Of a stretch of DNA of 64,000 nucleotides, positions 56,829 through 64,000 are shown one piece after another. How positions within the stretch are numbered: position 1 is the stretch's first letter; every line of letters starts with the position of its first letter. A program made the position numbers and the translations under genes. The notes under the pieces were generated by a model that saw only the letters and a list, made by a program, of their open reading frames with translations, was not told the origin of the DNA and made no database searches. The stretch comes from Streptomyces sp. NBRC 110035 (GTDB lineage Bacteria; Actinomycetota; Actinomycetes; Streptomycetales; Streptomycetaceae): contig NZ_BBNN01000020.1 in NCBI RefSeq assembly GCF_000829695.1, positions 124,001 to 188,000 on the forward strand, read 5' to 3'.

Positions 56829-57728
56829 ATGCCGTACCCGGACGGCTCTGCCCAGCTCACCGCCGCGCTTGACGCAGCGTCGCGAGACTGGCACGTCTTC
56901 CCCCTCCGGCCCGGAGACAAGCGCCCCGCCATCTCCGCGTGGGAACAGCGCGCCACCACTGACCCGGACCGCATCACCCGGTGTTGGACGCACGCCCCCT
57001 ACAACGTCGGTATCGCCACCGGCCCCTCCGGCCTGGTTGTCATCGACCTGGACAGGCCCAAGCACCCCGATGACACTCCGCCGGCCGACTGGGCCGCGGA
57101 CGCGGTCACCGACGGCGCCGATGTGCTCGCCGTGCTCTGCGCGCGCCACAGCCAGCCGTTCCCCGGCAACACCTACACGGTCCGCACATGGAGCGGCGGC
57201 ACGCACATGTACTTCGCCGCACCCCAGGGCGAGCCCCTGCGCAACACGGCCGGGGACAGCGCCCGCGGGCTCGGCTGGAAGGTCGACACGCGCGCCGTTG
57301 GCGGACTTGTCGTCGGCGCGGGCAGCACCTTCGACGGGCACCCCTACAAGGTCGTCCACAACGTTCCTGTGGCGCCGCTGCCGGGCTGGCTCGCCGAGCT
57401 GCTGCGCCCGGCTCCGCTGCCTCCGCAGCGACCGGTTACGGTCGCTCTCGGAGGCCACGGAAGGCGCACGGCGTTCCTGAACGCCGCGGTCAACGGAGAG
57501 TTGGCCCGCGTCACCAACTCCGGTGAGAACGAGCACAACACCAGCCTCTATCTCGCCTCCGTCGCCCTCGGACAGCTGGTAGCCGGGGGCGAGTTGAGCG
57601 AGGCCGACGTGACCGGCTGGCTTCTGTCCGCCGGGCTTCGTGTCGGCCAGGGCGAGCGTGAGGCACAGCGCACCATCGCCTCTGGCCTGCGAGCCGGAGC
57701 ACGACGCCCCCGGACGGTCGCAGCATGA
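56829..57728 (+). CDS. Bifunctional DNA primase/polymerase (prim-pol)
   Basis: A 299-residue protein with the N-terminal prim-pol domain: WHVFPLRPGDKRPAISAWEQ at the start, GIATGPSGLVVIDLDRPKHP with the DxD catalytic pair, and WSGGTHMYFAAP with the conserved His. VVGAGSTFDGHPYKVVHN completes the domain. The last 90 residues are helical. It should prime and copy DNA during autonomous replication of the excised element. ATG 56829 follows ACAGGAG. It overlaps the next gene by 4 bases; the two together replace a single Rep protein. Confidence 0.87.
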   Translation: MPYPDGSAQLTAALDAASRDWHVFPLRPGDKRPAISAWEQRATTDPDRITRCWTHAPYNVGIATGPSGLVVIDLDRPKHPDDTPPADWAADAVTDGADVLAVLCARHSQPFPGNTYTVRTWSGGTHMYFAAPQGEPLRNTAGDSARGLGWKVDTRAVGGLVVGAGSTFDGHPYKVVHNVPVAPLPGWLAELLRPAPLPPQRPVTVALGGHGRRTAFLNAAVNGELARVTNSGENEHNTSLYLASVALGQLVAGGELSEADVTGWLLSAGLRVGQGEREAQRTIASGLRAGARRPRTVAA

Positions 57729-58882
57729 GTGCTAACCCCATCCCGCCCCTGCACCTGTACTCCGTGCCCAGCGACTCCGAGCCAGCACGCCCGGCGCCGC
57801 CGAAGCGGGAGCGCCCGCGCACCGCATGGACGGCTGATCAGCTCATGGCCGCCCACTTCCCCGAGCCGAAATGGGCCGTGCCCGGCATCCTCGCCGAAGG
57901 CGTCAGCGTGCTCGCCGGACCGCCCAAGGTCGGCAAATCCTGGCTCTCCCTCGGACTGGGCCTGTCGGTCGCGGCCGGAGGTACGGCGTTCGACTCCGTG
58001 CCCGTACAGGGCGGACCCGTGCTCTACCTCGCGCTCGAAGACACCCCGCGCCGTCTCCAGACCCGCATGGGCAAGCTCTTGGGCGGACAGCCAGCCCCCG
58101 CCGGGCTCACCCTGGTCACCGAATGCCCGCCCTTCCCCCAGGGCGGCATGGAGGCCATTGCCCAGTGGTTGGAGCGCAACCCCGACGCGCGCATGGTCGT
58201 CATTGACGTGTTCGCCAAGATGCGCGGGAACGCGCCGCAAGGGGTGTCGGCATACGACGCGGACTATGTCGCCGTCGGCTACGCCAAGCGGCTGGCCGAC
58301 CACTACGGCGTTGCTGTCGTCCTCGTGCACCACGTGCGCAAGGCAGGCTCCGAGGACTTCCTCACCGAGGTCTCCGGCACCAACGGAATCGCCGGAGCCG
58401 CGGACGCCACGCTCGTACTGAAGCGCGCCCGCGGACAGGCAGACGGCATCCTGCACGTCACCGGCCGCGACGTCGACGAAGCCGAGTACGCCCTCAGCTT
58501 CCAACCCGCCTCCGGCGCCTGGCACCTGTTGGACGGACCGGTAACCGACCACACCGTCAGCGACACCCGCGCCACGATCCTGCGCTACGTCCGCGCTCAC
58601 CCCGGAGCCAAGCCGAAGGACATGGCGGGCGAACTGCCGAACGTCGACCTGGACACGATCCGCCGCACCTGCAACCGCATGGCCGCCGACGGACAGCTCA
58701 CCAAGGACCCCGGCGGCCGGTACTACCCGGACACCGAGACCCGGACGCAGGGCGCCCAAGAGGTGTCCGCACTGTCCGGCTGTCCGGTTACCCCCTCTGA
58801 CCAGCACGAACACCCCGGACAGTCGGAATTGGAGCTGTCCGGCCTGTCCGGTGCGGACGAAGGCGAAGGGATGGCGGGATGA
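57725..58882 (+). CDS. RepA-like AAA ATPase/helicase
   Basis: A 385-residue RecA-fold ATPase of the hexameric RepA helicase group. Walker A SVLAGPPKVGKSWLSLGLGL, Walker B ARMVVIDVFAKM, VVLVHHVRKAG (sensor His region), and GIAGAADATLVLKRARG. A C-terminal winged-helix-like part (AHPGAKPKDMAGELPNVDLD, then TIRRTCNRMAADGQLTKDP) may bind DNA. The final 50 codons contain the CCGGACAG cluster (58772-58851), so coding and cis-acting sequence overlap there. With the prim-pol it forms the replication unit. Confidence 0.83.
   Translation: MSANPIPPLHLYSVPSDSEPARPAPPKRERPRTAWTADQLMAAHFPEPKWAVPGILAEGVSVLAGPPKVGKSWLSLGLGLSVAAGGTAFDSVPVQGGPVLYLALEDTPRRLQTRMGKLLGGQPAPAGLTLVTECPPFPQGGMEAIAQWLERNPDARMVVIDVFAKMRGNAPQGVSAYDADYVAVGYAKRLADHYGVAVVLVHHVRKAGSEDFLTEVSGTNGIAGAADATLVLKRARGQADGILHVTGRDVDEAEYALSFQPASGAWHLLDGPVTDHTVSDTRATILRYVRAHPGAKPKDMAGELPNVDLDTIRRTCNRMAADGQLTKDPGGRYYPDTETRTQGAQEVSALSGCPVTPSDQHEHPGQSELELSGLSGADEGEGMAG
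58772..58851. repeat. CTGTCCGG (CCGGACAG) repeat cluster inside the end of the ATPase gene
   Basis: Exact octamers at 58772, 58780 (contiguous tandem pair), 58815 (inverted), 58835 and 58844. The same octamer with the same tandem spacing is clustered at 46497-46574. In codons it gives LSG repeats (ALSGC, ELSGLSG). Location between replication genes and xis/int makes a replication origin or operator plausible. Confidence 0.6.
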
Positions 58883-59073
58883 GCGCCCGTACGCAGGACG
58901 AAAAGCTGACTGTCCAAGAGGTCATCACCGATCTGAAGGTTGCCGAGTCGACCTTTTACCGGTGGCGCCAACTCGGCAAGGGCCCCCGCTCGATCAAGCT
59001 CCCCAACGGCGACGTACGAATTCGGCGGTCTGAGTACGAGCGTTGGCTCGCAGAGCGAGAGGACGCTGCGTGA
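58879..59073 (+). CDS. Excisionase (MerR/HTH_17-type Xis)
   Basis: A 64-residue protein with a winged-helix excisionase fold: LTVQEVITDLKVAESTFYRW, then RQLGKGPRSIKLPNGDVRIR and RSEYERWLAERE. It should bend attachment-site DNA and direct the integrase toward excision. ATG 58879 overlaps the ATPase gene stop; its own stop overlaps the integrase start (GTGA), so expression of both is coupled. Confidence 0.88.
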   Translation: MSARTQDEKLTVQEVITDLKVAESTFYRWRQLGKGPRSIKLPNGDVRIRRSEYERWLAEREDAA

Positions 59074-60530
59074 CCACGAATGACGAAACTCCTGCTCTCC
59101 GACCACACGGGGAGGCAAGGCCGGGTTACTCCCTCGATATTCGGCTTTGGAAGGTCACGAAGGTAAACCGGAAAGCGCGCCCCTACCAACTACGTTGGGT
59201 TGTGGGCGGGAAGGTAAGTAGCGCGACGTTCGCCACGTCGGCACTTGCCGAAAATCGAAGCTCGGAATTGCGGCAGGCTATGCGCAGGGGCGAGGCTTTC
59301 GAGATTGAAAGCGGACAGCCTGAGTCCGAAGTCCGCGCGGCAGAGGAAGCGGCCAAAGCCTCCGAAGAAGAGCCGCCGTTGCGTTGGTTCGAGTTCTGCC
59401 GGAAGTACGTGGCCGGGCGGTGGCGCACGAGTGCAGCCAAGACCCGAGAGGGCATGGCAGACGGTCTTGCAGCCGTTTCTCTCGCCATGGTCAAGCGCGG
59501 GGACGAAGCTCCGTCGGATGAGCAATTGCGGTTGGCCTTCCGGTGGGGGATCGTGCCCGCGAATGCGGGGGAGGACCCGCCGGCTGACCTCAAAGCCGCG
59601 CACGACTGGCTCACAACGACGGACCGCCCGGTTGGCGATGTGGCAGACGCGGCTGTGTTCGAAGACGTGCTCTACCGCCTCGGATACAAGCTGGACGGCA
59701 CCCCAGCGGCGGGCGACACGTACAGGCGCCGCCGTCGCGCCCTGAACACCGCTCTCGAACACGCGGTGGTCGCTGGGGACCTTTCAGAAAACCCGCTTCA
59801 GCGCGCCCGCCGTAAGCACGTCGGCTCCAATGATGTGGTGGACCGACGCGTCCTCGTGAACGCCCTACAGGCCCGTCAGTTGCTCGCGGCGGTCTCCTAC
59901 GTCGGATCGTGGGATCGGTGCCGTGGAAGGCGTCTGGTGGCCTTCTACGCGGTTCTGTACTACGCGGGCTTGCGTCCGGCTGAGGCGGTCGGACTCAAGC
60001 GGTCTGACTGCCATCTCCCGGACACGGGATGGGGCACGCTGACGCTCAGGGAAACGCGTCCCGTTTCTGGAAAGCAGTGGACCGATTCCGGGGAACGTCA
60101 CGATCGGCGTGGGCTGAAAGCGAGGGAGGCCAAGAGTGACCGACCGGTGCCTATCCCGCCTGTCCTCGTGACGATCCTCAGGGCTCACCTGGACACGTTC
60201 GGCACGGCCAAGGAAGGACGCGTATTCGGGAACGAGCGCGGGGGAGTGGTCGGCTCATCGACCTATTGGCGAGTGTGGGAGGAAGCGCGGGAGTACGCCC
60301 TCCCGCCTGAGCGCGTCGACTCGCCGTTGGCCGGGCGCCCGTACGACCTGCGGCACGCGTGCATCACGCGGTGGCTCAACGCGGGGGTGCCGATCGCTGA
60401 GGTTGCCCGGCGGGTCGGCAACTCGCCGGAGGTGATCCACCGGCGCTATCACGGCTGCATCGACGGTCACGAGGAAGCGGCCAACGCGAAGATCACAAAG
60501 GCGCTGGAAGAGGACGGCGATACGGCCTGA
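59070..60530 (+). CDS. Tyrosine-type integrase of the element
   Basis: A 486-residue tyrosine recombinase. The N-terminal arm-binding region (WKVTKVNRKARPYQLRWVVG) and a long SAM-like core-binding domain (about residues 110-270) precede the catalytic domain. All catalytic residues are visible: YAGLRPAEAVGLKRSD (first Arg), RPYDLRHACITRWLNAGVP (His and second Arg), VARRVGNSPEVIHRRYHGC (Tyr nucleophile). GTG 59070 is chosen for the overlap with xis. The gene ends about 130 bases before attR/tRNA-Arg, the normal position for integration into the tRNA 3' end. A hairpin follows. Confidence 0.92.
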   Translation: MTTNDETPALRPHGEARPGYSLDIRLWKVTKVNRKARPYQLRWVVGGKVSSATFATSALAENRSSELRQAMRRGEAFEIESGQPESEVRAAEEAAKASEEEPPLRWFEFCRKYVAGRWRTSAAKTREGMADGLAAVSLAMVKRGDEAPSDEQLRLAFRWGIVPANAGEDPPADLKAAHDWLTTTDRPVGDVADAAVFEDVLYRLGYKLDGTPAAGDTYRRRRRALNTALEHAVVAGDLSENPLQRARRKHVGSNDVVDRRVLVNALQARQLLAAVSYVGSWDRCRGRRLVAFYAVLYYAGLRPAEAVGLKRSDCHLPDTGWGTLTLRETRPVSGKQWTDSGERHDRRGLKAREAKSDRPVPIPPVLVTILRAHLDTFGTAKEGRVFGNERGGVVGSSTYWRVWEEAREYALPPERVDSPLAGRPYDLRHACITRWLNAGVPIAEVARRVGNSPEVIHRRYHGCIDGHEEAANAKITKALEEDGDTA

Positions 60531-60533
60531 CGT

Positions 60534-60552
60534 GTGTATCGCAGATGGTGCG
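60534..60552 (+). repeat. Right putative integrase arm site
   Basis: GTGTATCGCAGATGGTGCG, 18 of 19 identical to 45269-45287 and in the same orientation. It starts 4 bases after the integrase stop and lies 111 bases from attR. Confidence 0.45.
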
Positions 60553-60572
60553 TGAACACTGAGAGACAGTGA

Positions 60573-60611
60573 GAGAGAGCGGGAGTCAGTGAGACTGACT
60601 CCCGCTCTCTC
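60573..60611. terminator. Terminator after the integrase gene
   Basis: Perfect 18-base arms GAGAGAGCGGGAGTCAGT (60573-60590) and its complement (60594-60611) with a 3-base loop. It separates the integrase from the tRNA transcribed toward it. Confidence 0.85.
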
Positions 60612-60662
60612 ATGTCGGCATCCGCACTGGTCAGAGCATGATTCTTGCTGGCTGACTGGCGA

Positions 60663-60704
60663 GTGCCCCCGGCAGGATTCGAACCTGCGCACACGGCTCC
60701 GGAG
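60663..60704. repeat. attR: 42-bp core inside the intact tRNA-Arg gene
   Basis: Identical to 45153-45194. It covers the tRNA 3' end, the T arm and one side of the anticodon stem, so integration restores a complete tRNA here. Confidence 0.9.
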
Positions 60705-60735
60705 GCCGTTGCTCTATCCCCTGAGCTACGGGGGC
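60664..60735 (-). tRNA. tRNA-Arg, anticodon CCG
   Basis: The 72-base cloverleaf on the minus strand starts GCCCCCGTAGCTCAGGGGAT. It has a 7-bp acceptor stem (GCCCCCG/CGGGGGC), D arm GCTC/GAGC, anticodon stem ACGGC/GCCGT with loop CTCCGGA (anticodon CCG, codon CGG), and T arm with loop TTCGAAT. CCA is not encoded. It is the integration target of the element to its left. Confidence 0.95.
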
Positions 60736-60917
60736 GTGTCGGTTGCGGTGATCGCTTCGACGGGTAGAACAGTACCAGTTCCGGCGGGGTGGTCATGAAC
60801 CGTTTTCCGCGGGGTGGGGGAGGCCGGTGTCGCCCTGTGCGTTCGAGGCGCCACCCATGGGAGGCGGAAGTGGGGAAAGCGCGGACGCGGTGGCCGGTCC
60901 CGACCTACTCTCGAGTT

Positions 60918-61382
60918 GTGCCAAGGGCGTCGCGCCGGGTGCTTGTTGTGGACGACAACAAGGTCATCCGGCAGTTGATCAGGGTCAATCTCGAGCTTGA
61001 GGGCTTCGAGGTCGTGACCGCGGCCGATGGTGCCGAGTGTCTGGAAGTCGTTCATCAGGTGCGGCCCGACCTGGTCACCCTCGATGTCGCCATGCCGCGG
61101 CTCGACGGGCTCAGGACCGCGGCCCGGCTGCGTTCCGATCCCCGGACCCGTGACCTGCCGCTCGCCATCATCAGCGCCTGTACCCAGTGCGAGGTCGAGA
61201 GCGGGCTCGATGTCGGCGTTGACGTCTTCCTCGCCAAGCCCTTCGAGCCCACTGAACTCGTGCGGGTGGTACGGCAGTTGGTCGATCGGCGGAGGCGGGG
61301 GGCCAGTGGGGGCGGTGGCGGGACGGGCAGCGGCGGTGGCCTCGGGGGTGCCGATCGGGCCGCCGGGCACGCCCCCGGGTAG
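60918..61382 (+). CDS. Single-domain response regulator (receiver only)
   Basis: A 154-residue protein with a CheY-like receiver: RVLVVDDNKVIRQLIRVNLE (acidic pair), LVTLDVAMPRLDGL (phosphorylated Asp), SACT (Thr/Ser) and FLAKPFEPTELV (Lys). A Gly-rich tail of about 30 residues replaces an output domain. I chose GTG 60918; the longer frame to 60789 runs toward the tRNA and has non-coding features. It stands between tRNA-Arg and nrtL, an arrangement conserved in Streptomyces next to lysA. The partner kinase is not nearby. Confidence 0.85.
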   Translation: MPRASRRVLVVDDNKVIRQLIRVNLELEGFEVVTAADGAECLEVVHQVRPDLVTLDVAMPRLDGLRTAARLRSDPRTRDLPLAIISACTQCEVESGLDVGVDVFLAKPFEPTELVRVVRQLVDRRRRGASGGGGGTGSGGGLGGADRAAGHAPG

Positions 61383-61478
61383 TCGCGCCGCCCGGTCCGT
61401 CCATTCGGGCGTCCACATCGCGGGATCCCGGCCGAGCCGGCTCGCCTCCCCACCCCCCACCTCCCCTACCCTTGTCCC

Positions 61479-62588
61479 GTGACCCCCGTCGAGCTCTCCC
61501 GTACCGTGCTGCGCGCGGTACGTCGTGCTGTCGACGACGGGGAGCTGAGCGTGGCCGTGCCCGAGCGGGTCGTCGTCGCGCCGCCGGGGCCCGGGGGGTG
61601 CGGGGAGTACGCCACCGGCGTCGCCCTCCAGCTGGCCCGGCCGGCCGGACGGACGCCGCAGTACGTCGCCGGGGTTCTCCGGGACCGTCTCCTTCGCGCC
61701 GAGGGCATCGGCGATGTCGTCATCACCGGACCCGGGTTCCTCAACATCAGTCTGCGGGGGGCCGACGCGTCCGTCGCCCTCGTGGAGGAGGTCCTCGGCG
61801 CGGGAGACACCCCTTACGGGCATCTCCCCGCGGGGAGCCGGGAGCCCGTGCTGCTGCGTGGCGCGGCCGACGTGCGTGCCTTCGTGCACCTCGATGCGCT
61901 GGCCCGGATCCTGCGGGCACAGGGGCATTCCGTACGGGTCGGCTTCGACGCCCCGCCTGCGTCCGAATGGGGCGCCGTGCTCGGGAACGGCGGCACCGGG
62001 GGTGCCGCCGAGGGCGCCCCCATCGAGGACGAGCAGAGCGCCGGCGCCCAGGACAGCCGCCCTCCCGTCCCCGTCCCCGTCCCCGTCCCCGTCCGCCCCG
62101 TTCCCGCCCCCGCCGACCCGCTGCCGCTGGGCCGGGACGCCGCGCGCTGGGCGCTGCTGCGGCCCGCGGCGCACGACCGGCCGCGGATCAGCGGCGAGCA
62201 CCTGGAGCAGAGGGAGAGCAACCCCCTCTTCCGGGTGCGGTACGCCCACGCCCGCACCCGCGCCCTCGCGAGCAATGCCGCCGACCTCGGGTTCCGCCCC
62301 GAGCCCGGCCCCGTCGGAGTGAGCGGAAACCGGCCACTGCTCACCGCCCTCGCCGACCACCCCCGCGTGCTCGCGGCCGCCGCGCGGCACCGCGCTCCCG
62401 ACCGGCTCGCCCGGCATCTCGTCACCGTCGCCGATGCCACACAGCCCCTGCTGCCCGCCGTGCTGCCGCTCGGCGCGGAGAAACCCTCGGCCGTCCACCG
62501 CGCCCGGCTCGCGCTCGCCGAAGCCGCCGGGACGGTGCTCGCCGACGGCCTGTCCCTGCTCGGCATCGACGCCCCCGACCATCTTTGA
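61479..62588 (+). CDS. nrtL: ArgS-related anticodon-binding protein NrtL
   Basis: A 369-residue protein made of the N-terminal additional domain of arginyl-tRNA synthetase (VAPPGPGGCGEYATGVALQL, DVVITGPGFLNISLRG) and the C-terminal DALR anticodon-binding domain (NPLFRVRYAHARTRALASNA, PDRLARHLVTVADATQPLLP). The catalytic HIGH/KMSKS core is missing, so it cannot charge tRNA. A PVPVPVPVPVRPVPAP linker from CCCGTC repeats (about 62067-62110) joins the halves. Such genes stand directly before lysA in Streptomyces. Its role, perhaps tRNA-Arg binding, is unknown; GTG/ATG choice at 61479 follows the domain start. Confidence 0.85.
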   Translation: MTPVELSRTVLRAVRRAVDDGELSVAVPERVVVAPPGPGGCGEYATGVALQLARPAGRTPQYVAGVLRDRLLRAEGIGDVVITGPGFLNISLRGADASVALVEEVLGAGDTPYGHLPAGSREPVLLRGAADVRAFVHLDALARILRAQGHSVRVGFDAPPASEWGAVLGNGGTGGAAEGAPIEDEQSAGAQDSRPPVPVPVPVPVRPVPAPADPLPLGRDAARWALLRPAAHDRPRISGEHLEQRESNPLFRVRYAHARTRALASNAADLGFRPEPGPVGVSGNRPLLTALADHPRVLAAAARHRAPDRLARHLVTVADATQPLLPAVLPLGAEKPSAVHRARLALAEAAGTVLADGLSLLGIDAPDHL

Positions 62589-62603
62589 GAGAGCACGCGA
62601 AGA

Positions 62604-64000
62604 ATGAGCCGTTCCGCACATCCCGCCGGGCCCCGTCACGCCGACGTCCTGCCCGAGGGGCGCTCCGCAGCGAGCACAGCACCGCCCGCCGACCTCAACG
62701 CCCTCGACCCCAAGGTGTGGGCGCAGACCGTCAGCCGTGACGCCGACGGTGCGCTCACCGTCGGCGGGGTCCCCGTCACGCGGCTCGCCGAGGAGTTCGG
62801 CACCCCCGCCTACATCCTCGACGAGACCGACTTCCGGGCCCGCGCGCGGGCCTGGCGCACCGCCTTCGGGGACGACGCCGACGTGTTCTACGCAGGCAAG
62901 GCGTTCCTCTCCCGGGCCGTCGTGCGGTGGCTCCACGAGGAAGGGCTGAACCTCGACGTCTGCTCCGGCGGGGAACTGGCCACCGCCCTGTCCGCCGGCA
63001 TGCCCGCCGACCGGATCGCCTTCCACGGCAACAACAAGTCCGTGGCCGAGATCACCCGGGCCGTCGAGGCCGGGGTCGGGCGGATCGTGCTCGACTCCTT
63101 CCAGGAGATCGTCCGGGTCGCGCACATCGCGCAGTCGCGCGGCAGGCGGCAGCGGGTACAGATCCGTGTCACCGTCGGCGTCGAGGCGCACACGCACGAG
63201 TTCATCGCCACCGCGCACGAGGATCAGAAGTTCGGGATCCCGCTCGCCGGCGGGCAGGCCGCCGAGGCCGTGCGGCGGGCGCTCCAGCTGGACGGGCTGG
63301 AGGTCATCGGCATCCATTCGCACATCGGGTCGCAGATCTTCGACATGTCCGGGTTCGAGGTCGCGGCCCACCGGGTCGTCGGGCTGCTCAGGGAGGTCAG
63401 GGACGAGCACGGGGTCGAGCTGCCCGAGATCGACCTCGGCGGCGGTCTCGGCATCGCCTACACCAGCGAGGACGACCCCCGCGAGCCGCACCAGATCGCC
63501 AAGGCGCTGACCGAGATCGTCACCCGGGAGTGCGAGTCCGCCCGTCTCGCCACCCCCCGCATCTCCGTCGAACCCGGGCGGGCCATCGCCGGACCGACGG
63601 CTTTCACCGTGTACGAGGTCGGCACCGTCAAGCCGCTCGACGGGCTGCGCACGTACGTCTCCGTCGACGGCGGGATGTCGGACAACATCCGCACCGCGCT
63701 GTACGACGCCGAGTACAGCGTCGCCCTCGTCTCCCGCAGTTCCGACGCCGACCCGATGCTCTGCCGGGTCGTCGGCAAGCACTGCGAGAGTGGTGACATC
63801 GTGGTGCGCGACGCCTTCCTGCCGGGGGACCTGGCGCCGGGCGACCTGATCGCCGTACCGGCCACCGGGGCGTACTGCCGGTCGATGGCGAGCAACTACA
63901 ACCACGTGCTCCGCCCGCCCGTCGTCGCCGTCGCGGACGGTGAGGCGCGGGTGATCGTCCGGCGCGAGACCGAGGAGGACCTCCTCCGCCTCGACGTCGG
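62604..64000 (+). CDS. lysA: Diaminopimelate decarboxylase, 3' end beyond window
   Basis: The frame is open to the window edge (465 codons seen). This fold-type III PLP enzyme makes lysine from meso-diaminopimelate with release of CO2. It has [18 protein letters not shown] with the Schiff-base Lys, [48 protein letters not shown] (phosphate loop), [10 protein letters not shown] and [20 protein letters not shown] with the active-site Cys. AGAGAGCACGCGAAG precedes ATG 62604. The spacing of 15 bases from nrtL suggests co-transcription. The N-terminal 45 residues are a Streptomyces-type extension. Confidence 0.95.
   Translation, partial: MSRSAHPAGPRHADVLPEGRSAASTAPPADLNALDPKVWAQTVSRDADGALTVGGVPVTRLAEEFGTPAYILDETDFRARARAWRTAFGDDADVFYAGKAFLSRAVVRWLHEEGLNLDVCSGGELATALSAGMPADRIAFHGNNKSVAEITRAVEAGVGRIVLDSFQEIVRVAHIAQSRGRRQRVQIRVTVGVEAHTHEFIATAHEDQKFGIPLAGGQAAEAVRRALQLDGLEVIGIHSHIGSQIFDMSGFEVAAHRVVGLLREVRDEHGVELPEIDLGGGLGIAYTSEDDPREPHQIAKALTEIVTRECESARLATPRISVEPGRAIAGPTAFTVYEVGTVKPLDGLRTYVSVDGGMSDNIRTALYDAEYSVALVSRSSDADPMLCRVVGKHCESGDIVVRDAFLPGDLAPGDLIAVPATGAYCRSMASNYNHVLRPPVVAVADGEARVIVRRETEEDLLRLDV

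Larger units (their letters stand above)
45153..60704. mobile_element. Integrative conjugative element (AICE, pSAM2 type) in tRNA-Arg(CCG)
   Basis: The element is bounded by 42-base identical direct repeats derived from the 3' part of the tRNA-Arg gene. The order of functions is typical of actinomycete integrative and conjugative elements that move double-stranded DNA with a single FtsK-like protein: regulators, Nudix, transfer/spread genes, FtsK/TraB translocase, primase-polymerase and helicase-like replication genes, xis, then int next to the tRNA. About 15.5 kb. No large insertions or broken genes are seen inside, so it may still be mobile. Confidence 0.88.

Noticed and set aside
60726..63905. 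A 1059-codon open frame on the minus strand opposite the receiver, nrtL and lysA
   Set aside because: It is a shadow of high-GC codons of three well-supported genes; it has no family-like motifs and runs into the tRNA.
1..64000. CRISPR arrays or rRNA genes
   Set aside because: No regularly spaced identical repeats with unique spacers and no rRNA-like sequence were seen.

Overview
The window reads as chromosomal DNA of a Streptomyces or a close relative. Base composition is very GC-rich with GC-biased third codon positions, starts are often GTG, genes overlap by 4 bases (ATGA/GTGA), and an integrative conjugative element of the pSAM2 type sits in a tRNA-Arg(CCG) gene. The right flank holds a lone response-regulator receiver, the ArgS-like gene nrtL and lysA.

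Layout. (1) 1-2691: a decayed recombinase cassette (frameshifted integrase, small Xre-like gene, frameshifted zinc-ribbon gene). (2) 3171-14330: a small specialised-metabolism locus with two flavin amine oxidases, an EF-hand protein, a carbamoyltransferase, two methyltransferases, an aromatic amino acid decarboxylase and a biopterin-type aromatic amino acid hydroxylase. A Tn3 transposase remnant lies inside it. (3) 14404-18377: an endonuclease VII-like gene, a remnant of a copper-storage gene, and a metal ABC importer (ATPase, permease, lipoprotein). (4) 18463-23165: a CoA module (acyl-CoA ligase, two-domain CoA-transferase, acyl-CoA dehydrogenase) resembling the CaiC/CaiB/CaiA set. (5) 23797-26021: a GH88-like hydrolase and an MFS transporter. 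(6) 26214-30996: a copper-associated group with Met/His-rich membrane paralogues, an ECF sigma factor, a Met-rich lipoprotein and a CopC protein. The third paralogue is cut off by an IS630 fragment. Two copies of a 125-126 bp structured repeat lie in regions 5-6.

(7) 31768-43307 is the most striking part: ten leftward genes, nearly all overlapping, read from one promoter whose -35/-10 spacer contains a Zur-box-like sequence. They encode an ATP-grasp ligase, a DUF364-type protein, a cysteine-synthase-like PLP enzyme, a dipeptide-epimerase-like enolase-superfamily enzyme, an MFS exporter, a methyltransferase and a complete peptide/nickel-type ABC importer. The simplest reading is a non-NRPS, non-opine, zinc-responsive metallophore system that makes, exports and re-imports a dipeptide-like chelator. 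This is inference.

(8) 43490-44822 is an IS3-family element whose transposase has lost its first catalytic Asp. Next to it lies the 3' end of an older tyrosine integrase. (9) 45153-60704 is an integrative element bounded by 42-bp direct repeats (attL/attR). It carries regulators (double-winged-helix GntR, Xre/DUF5919), an HD protein, a Nudix (Pif-like) protein, a membrane HEPN-like protein, an FtsK/TraB translocase with spread proteins, a GGDEF protein beside a Pycsar-effector-like membrane protein, a DpdA-like protein, a prim-pol, a RepA-like ATPase, xis and int. Repeat clusters (CCGGACAG and TAGCACC) are candidate operators, origin or transfer sites. (10) 60664-64000: intact tRNA-Arg, receiver protein, nrtL and the start of lysA, i.e. 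ordinary core chromosome.
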